Shown: positions 49,131 through 59,718, counted from the first letter of the stretch. The stretch: DNA of 64,000 nt from Thunnus maccoyii (GCF_910596095.1 NC_056553.1:22075725-22139724); one strand, 5' to 3'. Notes: generated by a model not told the origin, from the sequence alone. Translations and numbers: made by a program.

Positions 49131-49202
49131 TGCGATGGCCGGGAATCGAACCCGGGTCAACTGCTTGGAAGGCAGCTATGCTCACCACTATACCACCATC
49201 GC
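49131..49202 (-). tRNA. tRNA-Gly(TCC)
   Basis: Canonical 72-nt gene; TTTT terminator (aaaa on plus at about 49121) downstream. The 5' flank holds a duplicated purine block and the longest (GAAGA)n tract of the window. Confidence 0.97.
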
Positions 49203-49348
49203 TGCAGAGCATCACGAATATAACCGCACACTCACCAGTTTAGGTCAGTGTAAGAATTTGACAGGAAGAGGATAGAAGGAGAGAGTGAGAGGAGGAGCAG
49301 AGGAGAGTGAGAGGAGGAGCAGAGGAGAGGAAGAGGGAGGTACACCAG

Positions 49349-49458
49349 GAAGAGAAGAGAAGAGAAGAGAAGAGAAGAGAAGAGAAGAGAAGAGAAGAGA
49401 AGAGACGAGACGAGACGAGAAGAGAAGAGAAGAGACGAGACGAGACGAGAAGAGAAGA
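49349..49458. repeat. (GAAGA)n microsatellite with GACGA variants
   Basis: About 110 bp of pentamer repeats on plus (all purine except the C of variant units). It starts directly after the conserved gagggaggtacacc motif upstream of tRNA-Gly 49131. GACGA variant units form two blocks, suggesting local duplication within the tract. Confidence 0.95.
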
Positions 49459-50375
49459 TGTAATTAAACACAAACTTCTGTAATAGTACTATTGACTGAA
49501 AGTATTTTTACATAACAAAGTAAAGGTAGAGACAACTAAGGTCTAGCATGACACAGGAAAAGGTAATGTCACTGAGCAGCTGTCGTACAGTCTTATTGTA
49601 TTCAACAAGCTACACTTCATACAAACCACTTTAAGGGTCAACTTTACAGGACCTTTGTGCCAGACGTGTGGTATTAATTGTAGTACAGGGTGTGTTGATG
49701 TTTAGACACTTCTTCTTGCACTTCAACAAACATGCACATGAAAATAAGCCTCCATTGTCAACTCCGAATGACACTAGAATGCTCACAGACCATATTCAGC
49801 TTTGTTTAGTGTCAGAAAGGTATTAATTGGACTCAACAGTAATTTTTTTACCCTGGACCCAAAACCATGCCAGCAAAATGCCACACAGCATAGCCACCAG
49901 ATCCCCTTACTGTAGGGATCAAGCATTCAAACCTGTACCAGTTTTTAATTTAATTTGTCACCTGTCTGTAGTTGTTAAATACAATTGATACTGTACTTTT
50001 CTGGTCATAAGAGAATTGAGCAAATGCGGAACAGTGGTTAAAGAATAATATCACTGCTGGAAAAAACTTAATTTCATAAAGTTAAACTGTCTATATTGTG
50101 GAGAGGTGCATTTTTTTTTAGAATGGTCCCCCATGAGCGGAGAAAACAGAAAATTTCCAAAACAATTAATCATAGAATTAAATAGCGTATTTCCAGTTTC
50201 AACATAATATTCTATATGAAGCTTGAACATGAACCTGCTGTTGTTAATTATACCTGTAAACAATCATGATAGCCACACATCTCTGACAGCAAAACCAAAA
50301 AACAAGCAATGCACAGTTCCTACAGAACATATGAATTGCACTTCCACTGTAAACACAACTTGGGAAGAACGCATC
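49459..50375. other. spacer without recognised gene
   Basis: Nothing gene-like. The right end (about 50220-50375) is the 3' flank of the second Gly module: 'gcttgaacatgaacctg', 'cacatctctgacagcaaaac' and 'cctacagaacatatgaa' recur at 55590-55738 and 58270-58421. Confidence 0.5.
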
Positions 50376-50447
50376 TGCGATGGCCGGGAATCGAACCCGG
50401 GTCAACTGCTTGGAAGGCAGCTATGCTCACCACTATACCACCATCGC
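50376..50447 (-). tRNA. tRNA-Gly(TCC), second module type
   Basis: Canonical body. The 3' flank on minus is GATGCGTTCTTCCC with no TTTT nearby. It is the only intact member of a flank family whose other two members (55739, 58422) are pseudogenes. Confidence 0.94.
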
Positions 50448-50691
50448 TATGAAATACATGAAAAACTTCTTCAGATTCAGGAGTTCATGTCAGGAATTGA
50501 ACAGAAAGGAAGGAGAGAGAGACGGAGGTACATCAGCAAAGTTGGAAACCTCTGCAACTGCTGTAAGTCAAACAACTTCACAGAAAGTAAATTCTTCATA
50601 AGTGTCTTTTCTTTGCGAGTGAATTCTCACTCTTCAGTTTTGGTGTATGGTGTTCTAATAATCCAGCAGATAGCACATGAAAATAATCATA

Positions 50692-50754
50692 ATTGGCAGG
50701 ATTCGAACTTGTCCACGGAGAACCCAACGACCTTAACCACTCAGCCATAACAAT
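50692..50754 (-). pseudogene. tRNA-Ser pseudogene lacking the anticodon arm
   Basis: T-arm (ggattcgaac on plus) and D-arm (ccttaaccactcagcc) are recognisable. The segment between the variable arm and D-arm, including the anticodon, has been deleted ('aacccaacga' joins 'ccttaacc'). Confidence 0.85.
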
Positions 50755-50917
50755 CCCCTGAGAATCTGTGTTCAAAGTGATCTCAATCTCAAGAGGCTGT
50801 TTGTAAAGTAATAGATTGAGAAAATGCGAGAGGATGCAGAGTACGTTTTCCACTGCACTTTGCTGATAAAACAGAGTGAAGAAGGATAAAAGATTTGAGA
50901 TTGACCAGCATCTAAGC

Positions 50918-51279
50918 TTAAAGGGTCCGTGTGGAGTTTCTGACCTCTTGTAGTGCTATGAAGCAGTTTTTCATGAGATGGTCCCCATTTTGCTGACACA
51001 CATGCACGCTGGTGATGTGATACACTGGTTTATAGGTGGCTGTAATGCACCAAGAAACACAGCAATGCACCAGCAAAGGCAGGGAAGAAGACTACAGGCA
51101 AATAACCATGGATGCTGGATTTAAAATACTTAAATCTCAGCTTTGCAAATGTTGTGGAAGGAAATGGATTCAGCACATTTGTTAGACCTCAACGACACAC
51201 ATAATCAGTTTTGGTGAGTAACACTCAATGTAAACATAACTTTTGTTTGTTTACAAGAAACTCCACAGGGCTCCTTTAA
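50918..51279. mobile_element. piggyBac-like MITE with TTAA ends
   Basis: Inverted ends: left TTAAAGGGTCCGTGTGGAG and right 'ctccacagggctcctttaa', whose reverse complement begins TTAAAGGAGCCCTGTGGAG. TTAA is present at both borders (50918-50921, 51276-51279), the piggyBac target. About 360 bp, non-coding. Confidence 0.7.
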
Positions 51280-51719
51280 TAAATCTGGGTATTAAGCCAA
51301 CCGGGAATCCAAAGTGGAACCGGCTGTCAGACCCTATCCAGACAATTTTGTGTCTTGTTGTTCAGAACAAATAATAAATCCCAAATGCTAAAGAGGTTTA
51401 AAAAAAGGTTAGGTTCAAAACACCATAAGGATGACTTTAGGTCTCAACTAGCTACTTCTATTTAGAGTAAGAGTTTCCTTCCTCTGCAGGCTCCACTTCA
51501 CTCAGCTGCCCGTCAGACCCGCTGCTTCTTCCCCCTTTAACTTCAATAACAAACCAGGGCTCAGTGCTCTGGTTGGATCCACATGCAGAACTGGGGCTAA
51601 CGTTGGCTGGGAGGCTAGCTGGCTGTGCTTCACTCCAGTCATGCTGTGGCTAACAGTCCGCAAGCCTCAGCAGAGAACTCGTTACATTGCTTTTGACCGC
51701 CACAGCTAACGACAGTCTG

Positions 51720-51801
51720 ATGTCAACGAAGGATTCGAACCTGCACCGGGGGACCCCGATGGATTTCTAGTCCATCGCCTTAACCACTTGGCCACAACAA
51801 C
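51720..51801 (-). pseudogene. tRNA-Ser(AGA) pseudogene, acceptor stem lost
   Basis: D-arm, anticodon arm (AGA) and B box GGTTCGAATCC are intact. The 3' end reads CCTTCGTTGACA and cannot pair with the 5' acceptor strand GTTGTTG. Its upstream (right) flank is the same Ser module as in the array ('ctgttgttggggtgtcaaat'). Confidence 0.75.
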
Positions 51802-52275
51802 CACCCTGAAAATAATCTGTTGTTGGGGTGTCAAATGCATACATGTCACACGTGTTGGTCCACCTATACTACCCTACAGTACAGTATTTATATAATCACC
51901 TCACAAATAACTGCACAGAAAGTTTGTAAGGGCAGTGTTACTGTTTAGTTTTGGTGTATGACTGTCTCAATAGAGATCTGACAGGTAATGAAAGACCATG
52001 TTGCACATCATCAGAGAAGATGATGATATAGTTTAACCCAAAGTTCTGTAACTTCTCTCTGATAAGAGTAATATCTTGGAGCAGCTGTTTTACAGTGTTG
52101 TATGAAACTGTATTCAAACTGTCCTTACCATATCAAGTAACCATGTTGCTGATATGTCACATCAACATCACATCCAAATTAAAAACACTATTGTCTTTGT
52201 TTACCGAGCGAAATTGTTGTTTCTCAATCGTTGATTATTGATTAACAGAAAGGAGGGCATATGATCTTGTTGCAG
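51802..52275. repeat. Ser-module 5' flank, diverged copy
   Basis: Matches the array segment right of tRNA-Ser ('gttgttggggtgtcaaatgc', 'cagttttggtgtatgactgt', 'agagatctgacaggtaa'), with an insertion at about 52010-52130. No tRNA-Ala follows; instead an oppositely oriented tRNA-Ser stands at its end. Confidence 0.8.
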
Positions 52276-52357
52276 GTTGTCGTGGCCGAGTGGTTAAGGC
52301 GATGGACTAGAAATCCATTGGGGTCTCCCCGCGCAGGTTCGAATCCTGCCGACAACG
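52276..52357 (+). tRNA. tRNA-Ser(AGA), only plus-strand tRNA
   Basis: Exact 82-nt counterpart of the array Ser genes but on plus. Class II fold with long variable arm, anticodon AGA. A TTTT terminator lies at about 52366, 8 nt downstream. All other tRNA genes in the window are on minus, so this copy was inverted or inserted. Confidence 0.97.
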
Positions 52358-52489
52358 TCAGACTGTTTTGAGCTGTGGCAGTGTTCAGAGTTCTCTGCTA
52401 GAATGTGAATGTGTTCCAAAAGTATCAGTAATGTCTGTTAGTAGAGAACTATATAAACTGCTATTCACTGCCACAACTCAAGACAGTCT

Positions 52490-52560
52490 GGCATCACCAG
52501 GATTTGAACCTGCGCAGGGAGACCCCAGTTAATTTTTAGTCCATTGCCTTAACCACTCGG
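52490..52560 (-). pseudogene. tRNA-Ser pseudogene, truncated 5' end
   Basis: T-arm (ggatttgaacc on plus), a degraded anticodon arm and the D-arm are visible. Homology stops at 'ccactcgg', where a new AT-rich sequence starting 'tagggctgctcaattatgg' follows. The break looks like the insertion point or junction of a repeat. Confidence 0.85.
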
Positions 52561-52950
52561 TAGGGCTGCTCAATTATGGCAAAAATCATAATCACTATTA
52601 TTTTGGTCAATATTGAGATATCAATTATTTAACACCATTACTCATGGACTTTGGAAACATCGTGCATCATGCAACAGTGGCTTTCCTTCGACTTTAAATT
52701 ATAAAAATTATAATTCAACTGAAAACAAATAAAAAATAAATGTAAAAATTAGATAAATAAATAAAATAAATAAAAATATATAATATATACATATATTTAA
52801 ATAAATAATATAAAAATGATAAATATATTAAATCAAAATAAATAAGCTCAACTATGTTGTGGTGCACTTCTAAAACCTACTGAAAACTACTAAACATTTA
52901 TTCAATGTATAAAAATAAAAAATAAAAATAAATTACTGTAGTACTAATTA
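52561..52950. repeat. repeat remnant and AT-rich low-complexity tract
   Basis: Begins with 'gggctgctcaattatggc', a motif found at ends of fish DNA-transposon repeats, and passes into a long (taaa)n/(ata)n tract at about 52720-52850. No coding potential. Confidence 0.5.
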
Positions 52951-52969
52951 GTACTAGTCTTAATAATAT

Positions 52970-53402
52970 GAGTAAAGTAGTTAAACCCTTCACAGAGAAA
53001 GTTTGCCAATTTAGATTATTAAATGACTTAAACACTAATAATAGCCATGATGTCCTCAACAATGCTCTAGACATAATTACAGGAAGAAGACAGAGATTAT
53101 CCTCCAAACATTCTGCAGTAGCTTCATGTTAGGACTTGAACTTACTTTGTGGAGTTTACCTGTACAATCTTACTAAACTCAATACAACAGTCCTGAAATA
53201 CATAATGATGCTCTACCACAGAGCTAGCAACCTCTCAAATGATTTTGAACAGCGCAGGTGTAAAAGATTATCTACATACTACTTACTTTTACTGTACAAC
53301 TCAAAATGAGCTGAGAGAAACCTGTTTTTCTGACCAGATTGATGAACACACACATCTGAATAATAAAATCTAAAAGTAACAAGCACAAAAAACTGAAAGA
53401 AC
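52970..53402. repeat. Gly-module 3' flank (copy 1 of 3)
   Basis: The same block recurs at 57010-57315 and 61392-61826 ('gtttgccaatt', 'gatgtcctcaacaatgctct', 'ctgcagtagcttcatgttag'). It contains the tRNA D-arm remnant at 53208-53235 and leads directly into tRNA-Gly in each case. Confidence 0.88.
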
Positions 53403-53474
53403 TGCGATGGCCGGGAATCGAACCCGGGTCAACTGCTTGGAAGGCAGCTATGCTCACCACTATACCACCATCGC
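53403..53474 (-). tRNA. tRNA-Gly(TCC)
   Basis: Canonical gene with a T6 terminator on minus (aaaaaa on plus at about 53387-53392). Confidence 0.97.
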
Positions 53475-53592
53475 TGTGGAAAAGAAGGAATTTGCTGCCA
53501 ACTCAGCAGTTTACATCAGCATAAGACTCTACTGAGAGGGGGGAGGAGAGTGAGTGGAGGAGGAGCAGAAGAGAGGAAGAGGGACGTACACC

Positions 53593-53687
53593 GAGAAGAG
53601 AAGAGAAGAGAAGAGAAGAGAAGAGAAGAGAAGAGAAGAGAAGAGAAGAGAAGAGAAGAGAAGAGAAGAGAAGAGAAGAGAAGAGAG
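53593..53687. repeat. (GAAGA)n microsatellite, uninterrupted
   Basis: About 19 perfect pentamers on plus directly after 'gagggacgtacaccg', about 120 bp upstream of tRNA-Gly 53403. Perfect units suggest recent expansion. Confidence 0.97.
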
Positions 53688-53699
53688 TCATAGTGAGGT

Positions 53700-54448
53700 A
53701 TGACAACATTAGCTCTACAAATGGAAAGACGCTTCTTTAGGAAAACACTGGAAGGTGCACAGAGGCAAGATACGAACACACAGCACTACAAATCTGCAAT
53801 GCGTGTAGAGGTATGTGTTGTTATTCTGTAGCAGCCTTGTGTTATTTGTGTGCAGGTTAGCTGTTAAGCATGACTTAATGAAGGTAAACACACAGCTGTG
53901 TGGCTAATGGCACTGCGTTCTGCACTTCTCAAATCAGGGGCTACAGATCTATCAACACACCAGTCCTGCTGCCTTCAGATGCTGCAGGGATTTAATGACC
54001 TGAAGGAGAAGCTTTTCATACAGTATGAAGCAGCTGTGGACAACAGATACTGTAACATCATTATATCTGTACAATATAAATCAGTGCAGACTGCTTTACC
54101 CATCTTCTATTTGATGCAGTTATAAACCGAAGTACTGGTTGGAGAGTGCTTTATTTAAATAATTTATTCATATTTGTAAGCATTATTCTGTTATTACTGG
54201 GCATTTCCTGCTAGTACTACATTTGTTGTTGATAAAAAGCAAAGTGTCAGCAGAGTGACTTTGCACCAGAAACAGACGTGGTCCTGAGATTTTCAGTGTT
54301 TTTCCACTGAAAATATCAACAACTCACTTTGTGAGGTCTCATTTGTTTGAACTTCCAACCTGTGCACCATGCGTGCTGAGCTGGGCACCAAATTACCACA
54401 CACAGAACTACTAACTGCTTTTGACTGTTACAACTCAAAACAGTCAGA
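53700..54448. other. spacer, partly duplicated at 62044-62294
   Basis: No gene. 'gaaaacactgga' (53742) and 'gaacttccaacctgtgcacc' (54349) are also found around 62040-62110, showing that the block 53.4-54.5 kb and the block 61.8-62.4 kb are duplicates with a deletion in the latter. Confidence 0.6.
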
Positions 54449-54530
54449 CGTTGTCGGCAGGATTCGAACCTACGCGGGGAGACCCCAATGGATTTCGAGT
54501 CCATCGCCTTAACCACTCGGCCACAACAAC
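54449..54530 (-). tRNA. tRNA-Ser(CGA)
   Basis: Same scaffold as the Ser(AGA) genes, but the anticodon loop is CTCGAAA, giving CGA (reads UCG). A wobble T-G in the T-stem (CTACG region) and one in the acceptor are tolerable. TTTT terminator on minus at about 54437-54440. A single position-34 change separates it from the AGA genes. Confidence 0.94.
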
Positions 54531-55214
54531 CTTTGCCACCATATGATTGGCATCTGCAGTCTGCCAACCCATGGTGCCGGATGGGGCTCATTAGCATTTT
54601 ATCATAAACTTAAACTGTCATAAGTTTATCACAAGTTAAATTAGTGATTAACAAGTGAGTACACCTGGCGGTAGACTACTTTTATGTTTTATACAGTAAC
54701 CTTTGTGTACACTGGAACAGGTGCAGATGATACAATGATGTGTAACAAATGGGGGAGGGGAGGGGGGCTTGTTATTCATGCTTCTTATACATATTTTTCG
54801 TTCTTATAAATACTCAACGATAGGTTGTACCAGCGTCAGGTTCAAAAGTTTGGCCGACTTTGTTTCCATTCAACGCCGGAGCTGAGAGCGTCAAGAGTCA
54901 TAGTATAAAGGAGCGCGCTGTCCTCCGTTTCCATCATCCCTCTCTATTCCATCACACTTATGTTTTTAGGTCATTTAGAAACGAGATTTAGAACAATGAT
55001 GCAGCTAAAAAAAAAAAAGCTGTGATTCAACTGACAAAATGCAGGTTAAGTAAGGAGCTTCACGAGTGATGATTTGAATCATAGAAGTTCAGGGGGCAGC
55101 CCTGTAATCAGACATTAACTCTCAGTGATTTTATCTTTGTAATTGAGAATATGACATTCCTCAAATCTAAGTAGCATCTGTGGCTTTTGACCGCCACAGT
55201 TCAAAACTGTCTGA
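54531..55214. other. spacer without recognised gene
   Basis: Nothing recognised. A G-rich tract lies at about 54750-54768 and an A-run at about 55008. The last 30 bases ('gaccgccacagttcaaaact') match the 3' flanks of other Ser copies. Confidence 0.5.
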
Positions 55215-55296
55215 CGTTGTCGGCAGGATTCGAACCTGCGCGGGGAAACCCCAATGGATTTCTAGTCCATCGCCTTAACCACTCGGCCACGACAAC
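55215..55296 (-). tRNA. tRNA-Ser(AGA)
   Basis: Intact class II tRNA with one variable-arm change (ggggaaacccc on plus). TTTT terminator on minus about 8 nt downstream (caaaac at 55202-55207). Confidence 0.96.
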
Positions 55297-55738
55297 CCAC
55301 AAAACAAATTCATTCCCTCTTTTCCATTAACATGGAGAATTTTCTCAGTGATTGAGAAACACAGTGCTATTACTAACAACGCCAAAGCTAATGTATAGAA
55401 CATTGGTTGTTCTATAAAGTGAAAATGTACAATTTTAAAAAATATATATATTCTGGTGCTCTATGACTGCAGAAAAAAAGGAAAGTTTCCTTAAACTTTC
55501 TAAAAGAATTAATCATAGAATAAGACATTGGATTTCCAATTCACCAATTTAATCTTTAAGTTACAACACTCCTGTATCCTGTATGTGAAGCCTGAGCATG
55601 AACCTGTTTTTTCTCAACTTACACCTGTTAACCATCATGACAGCTACACATCTCTGACAGCAAAACAAGCAAAGTACTATTCCTACAGAACATATGAACT
55701 ATGCTTCTACTGTAAACACAGCTTGGGAACGAAACATC

Positions 55739-55783
55739 TGCGATGGCCAGGAATCAAACCCGAGTCAACTGCTTGGAAGGCAG
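55739..55783 (-). pseudogene. tRNA-Gly(TCC) 3' half, truncated
   Basis: Acceptor 3' strand, T-arm (with changes: ccaggaatcaaacccgag on plus) and anticodon arm are present. After 'aggcag' the sequence switches to 'tgtagtatagaattg' and the D-arm and 5' acceptor are gone. Left flank belongs to the 50376 module. Confidence 0.88.
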
Positions 55784-56384
55784 TGTAGTATAGAATTGTT
55801 CTAGATAGGTTTATTCATGTTCATCGAGTCGTGTGTGATAATTTACCAGGAGCTTTTGACACCAGAAGGGCCTCAACACAGTTGGGGCGTTCTCTCCCAA
55901 GGAGATTTGATGTTATTTGACTAAAAGCTAGGCTATGCATTTTCACATCATTGTAAACCATTATTATTAAAAAACAACACAGGTTGTCGTACACCCAAAC
56001 ATTAGCAAGAAGAAAAGTGGAACAAATATGCTCACTGATGAAGTAAACTCTATGTCCTGAAGAATAAATTTAGAGGATTGGAATTGATTTTTTAATTTAA
56101 ATAAAACCAAATATTGTTTCTAGAGCAGCAACAGTAATGTTTACAACAGCAAAGTCACTATATAAACTCAATAATATCTCACTGAAAACAAAAATAACAT
56201 GTCAATAAAATAAATAATATTTCTGACATCAAAGTACTGAGTGGAGTTTAGAAAGAATGAAGAACACAGACATCAGTCAGTATCAGTCAATCATCCTGTC
56301 CTCTGTCCTCCTCTTTCTGATGCTGATGTGATTCACTGCTGCAGGTACTGCTGGTAGAGGGAGGGGGGGCTGGTTTAGGAGGGG
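55784..56384. other. AT-rich spacer
   Basis: No gene or RNA recognised; a G-run occurs at 56363-56385. It separates the truncated Gly pseudogene from the duplicated block that begins near 56385. Confidence 0.5.
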
Positions 56385-56871
56385 GGCCACCGTCTCAGCC
56401 AGTAGATAAGTTTACAAGAACTTGACTAGTTTTAAGACATGTGGCAAACTAAGCTAAACAGTTAGACTACATACAGATTGCTTTGATTTTAAGTTATTCA
56501 TAACAATTCGCTATTAGCCTAACTAGAGCACTGTGTTTGTATAAAACATACTGGTGGTGGATGGGAGACTGCAGGCAAAGCAACATACCCTTATCAGCGT
56601 TTTACTCATGAAAGTTTTATTGCACTTAGGAGTAATGAGCATTGCTGTCGTCAACTTGAGTAAAACTTTCTTTCACTTCACAGGATCATTCAGGATCTTC
56701 TACACATTGGTTCTACTAAACCTGTCATTAACTATCACCTCATCTTCATGCACACCTCCACTTTGTTTTTCCTGCCTTTGTGATTCAGCATCTGACATTT
56801 CTAAAGTCTCAATAGCATCTCTAGTAGAGAACTCTTTACATTACTTTTGAATTCCACAGCTTAAAACAGTC

Positions 56872-56953
56872 TGGTGTCAGCAGGATCTGAACGTAGGCAG
56901 GGAGACACCAGTGGATTCCAAGTCCATCATCTTAACCACTCGGCCACAACAAC
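56872..56953 (-). pseudogene. tRNA-Ser-derived pseudogene with Pro-type anticodon TGG
   Basis: 82-nt Ser scaffold with intact D-arm and acceptor 5' strand. The anticodon loop is CTTGGAA (TGG) and the T-arm is degraded (ACG TTCAGAT CCT). The B box is poor, so transcription is doubtful. Its duplicate lies at 61254-61335. Confidence 0.8.
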
Positions 56954-57315
56954 TATCTTAACACTTTCAGTTTCCTTTTGTGATTACATCAACCTGTATT
57001 AGTCTTGATAAAATGAGTAAAGGAGTTAAACCTTTCACAAAGAAAGTTTGCCAATTGAACTTAAATGACTTAAACACTAATAATAGCCGTGATGTCCTCA
57101 ACAATGCTCTAGACATAATTACAGGAAGAAGACAGAGATTATCCTCCAAACATTCTGCAGTAGCTTCATGTTAGGACTTGAACTTACCTTGTGGAGTTTA
57201 CATCTACAATCTTACTAAACTCAATACAACAGTCCTGCAATACATTATGATGCTCTACCACAGAGCTAGCAACCTCTGAAATGATTTTGAACAGTGCAGG
57301 TGTAAAAGATTGAAC

Positions 57316-57387
57316 TGCGATGGCCGGGAATCGAACCCGGGTCAACTGCTTGGAAGGCAGCTATGCTCACCACTATACCACCATCGC
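57316..57387 (-). tRNA. tRNA-Gly(TCC), 3' flank deleted copy
   Basis: Canonical body. Compared with 53403 and 61827, about 130 bp of 3' flank including their T6 terminator are deleted; 'gtgtaaaagattgaac' now abuts the gene and supplies a substitute TTTT on minus at about 57304-57307. Confidence 0.96.
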
Positions 57388-57502
57388 TGTGGAAAAGGAA
57401 AAATTTGCTGCCAACTCAGCAGTTTACATCAGCATAAGAATCTACTGGGAAAGGGGGAGGAGAGTGAGTGGAGGAGGAGCCGAAGAGAGGAAGAGGGAGG
57501 TA

Positions 57503-57588
57503 CGAAGAGAAGAAAAGAGAAGAGAAGAGAAGAGAAGAGAAGAGAAGAGAAGAGAAGAGAAGAGAAGAGAAGAGAAGAGAAGAGAAGA
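57503..57588. repeat. (GAAGA)n microsatellite
   Basis: About 17 pentamers with one interruption (agaaaagaga) immediately after gagggaggtac, upstream of tRNA-Gly 57316. Confidence 0.95.
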
Positions 57589-57625
57589 AAAAATGTGGAG
57601 AAACACTGCTATTACTAACTCAAGA

Positions 57626-58060
57626 CTAGGCCTGGGTATCGGTACTTGATACCTTTAAGGCATCGACCAAAATAAGCCAATACCAAGTTGTATCAAAACT
57701 TCTCCAGTCGAATGATGCCTGCATTCAATGCTTTTTGTACCCAGATCTAGAAAAAAATGAGTATTTGTATGGTTTTGCCCCAAGCGCGTGTGGTGATAAT
57801 GCTTCATTGTACAGTTTTGTACAGTTATTTAATAAATATTTCAATAATTTGAACACTTTCAAATTGTATATGTGTAAAAATAATTTGGATGGGGAGGGGT
57901 GGTGGCATTTTACGCAACTGAATGCTTCCATTCACATGATGGGTATCGAATGCAGTAGAAAAAAAAAGGTATCGAATGAAGTATTCCATTGGTATCGGTA
58001 TCATTTTAAGGGTACTGGTATTGTATTGTCATTTTCAGGGTAAAGGTATTGTATTTTTTT
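57626..58060. repeat. 'ggtatcggtac' interspersed repeat
   Basis: Starts 'ggcctgggtatcggtactt', has inverted-type ends with several 'ggtatcg' motifs (57969-58035), and is non-coding. A second copy is at 62452-62740; both follow the 'aacactgctattactaactc'-type flank. It resembles a common fish MITE. Confidence 0.65.
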
Positions 58061-58421
58061 TTAAAAATACCCTGCCCCACTCAACACCAAAGCTTGTGTA
58101 TAGGTCACCAGTTGTTCTACATAGTGGAACAGTGGGATTTTTTTTTTGGTTCTCTAAGACCACAGAACAAGGAAAGTTTCCTTAAATAGTCCGAAACAAT
58201 TAATCATAGAATAAAACTATGAATGTCCAGCTCATCAGTTTAACCTCTAAACTACAACACTCCTGTTCTATAGGAAGCCTGAACATGAGCCTGTAGTTTG
58301 TCGACATATACCTGATAGAGCCACACATCTCTGACAGCAAAACAAGAGCACAAGCAAAGTTCCTACAGAATATACATATGGACTGTACATTACTGTAAAC
58401 ACAGCTTGGTAAGACAGCATC

Positions 58422-58493
58422 CAAAATGGCTGGGAATCAAACTCAAGTCAACTGCTTGGAAGGGAGCTATGTTCACCACTGTACCATCATTGC
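58422..58493 (-). pseudogene. tRNA-Gly(TCC) pseudogene
   Basis: Full-length alignment is possible but the acceptor (ccaaaatgg versus catcattgc) cannot pair and the T- and D-arms carry substitutions. The anticodon TCC is still readable. Flanks belong to the 50376 module, and the upstream gagggaggtacac motif is kept at 58580-58593. Confidence 0.88.
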
Positions 58494-58599
58494 CCTGGAA
58501 GAAGAAAGATTTTTCTGCAGAGTCAGCTGTTTGTGTCAGAGGGGAAGGAGGGAAAAGAAGAGGAGGGAGTGAGGAGAGAAAGAGGGAGGTACACATCAG

Positions 58600-58949
58600 G
58601 ATCTAGTTTCTATGTCTTTTCTGAGGGTCTTACTCTATAGTGGGATGTTTATACTTTTCCATTCTCTTCACACAAATACAAGCTTTGTATACAAGTGTGT
58701 ATATTTATTTTACTTCTGTGTGAAGTGCTTTGATCTTTACATATTCTTACAATGACTGTCAGGCTACAGTTTACTATTGGTGGTGTTGTATATAAAAACA
58801 TATGTTATATTAACATATAATGTAAGATATATAAGACCTGCTGGATCAGTTTCATTTTCACTATTGCAATCTATAAGCCCTTTTCATACGATATTTAAAA
58901 GTCTTTGACTTGTATATCTAAATAAAGATGTACACAAGTCTTATATAGG
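58600..58949. other. spacer without recognised gene
   Basis: AT-rich with 'catatgttatattaacatata' type small palindromes near 58800-58825. No gene seen. Confidence 0.5.
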
Positions 58950-59440
58950 GTAAGGTACCTAACTTCGATACTTTTATGGCACCGACCAAATTGCTTCGAT
59001 ACTACTGAGCATCAAAAATATTCTTGTCATTCAGTACCAAATTTCGATACCTAGCAGGAGCTGACCTGTCCGGAACATCCGGCTATAGCTTCTCAACATA
59101 AACAGCAATGGCGGAGGCAGCAGCAGCATCTACAGTGGTATCATCAGAAACAGGAGGTTGGACCAAAACACATCAACTCCAGGTAAGACAAGATGACGCT
59201 GTTTTAAAATATCAAAGGCTATAATACTGGTCACACAGAGACTGCTTCACTACGTTAGCTGCTGTTTGACCAGCCACCGAACCATCGCTGTTTTGATGTA
59301 AAACAATAGGCAGTATTATTATCTTTAATATTTTAATACAGCTTCATCTCGTCTTACCTGCAGGTTACGTGTTTTGGTCCAAACTCCTGTTACTGATGAA
59401 GCTGCTGTAGACGCTGCCGCTGCCTCCACTTGCTATGTTT
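58950..59440. mobile_element. inverted-repeat element with exon-like arms
   Basis: The segment 59109-59200 (atggcggaggcagcagcag, ttggaccaaaacac, caggtaagac) reappears inverted at about 59345-59430 (gtcttacctgcagg, gtgttttggtccaaac, ctgccgctgcctccac). The left arm reads MAEAAAASTVV and ends in a donor-like aggtaag. Several 'tcgatac' repeats lie at 58975-59055. Probably a palindromic derivative of a DNA transposon; identity unproven. Confidence 0.5.
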
Positions 59441-59718
59441 TGAGCTGTTAACCAGACTAGCATTAACAGACAATATACTGCACAAAACAACTGTCATAAA
59501 GCAAAGTCATAAAATCATTTATGCTAATGTTAACTAACTATACAGAGACAGTCAATACACTTTATCTTTAAACCTAACCAATGTTAAAACTAGCAAGCTG
59601 TGCTGGTTGCGGTCTTCTTCCATATTACCAAATCTATTGGGATGTTTATCGCTGCAGACATGAGGCCATACTCTGTTGTGGAAAACAAAGGGTTTAAAAA
59701 TATGGTGAAAGTGCTGAA

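Larger units (their letters stand above)
56385..57390. repeat. duplicated block, western copy
   Basis: Matches 60545-61900: 'ccgtctcagccagtagataa', 'ggtggtggatgggagactgc', the Ser pseudogene, the Gly 3' flank and the tRNA-Gly. Differences: about 280 bp are present only in the eastern copy (60842-61120), and about 130 bp next to the Gly gene are missing here. Confidence 0.88.

Noticed and set aside
49232..49471. Ser/Leu-rich and Glu/Arg-rich frames across the (GAAGA)n tract
   Set aside because: They are translations of a simple pentamer repeat, with no unique sequence.
50223..50750. 175-codon plus-strand frame
   Set aside because: It spans tRNA-Gly 50376 and a Ser pseudogene in antisense; the openness is incidental.
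51720..51801. Functional tRNA-Ser(AGA)
   Set aside because: The 3' acceptor strand cannot pair with the 5' strand, so it is listed as a pseudogene despite intact anticodon and B box.
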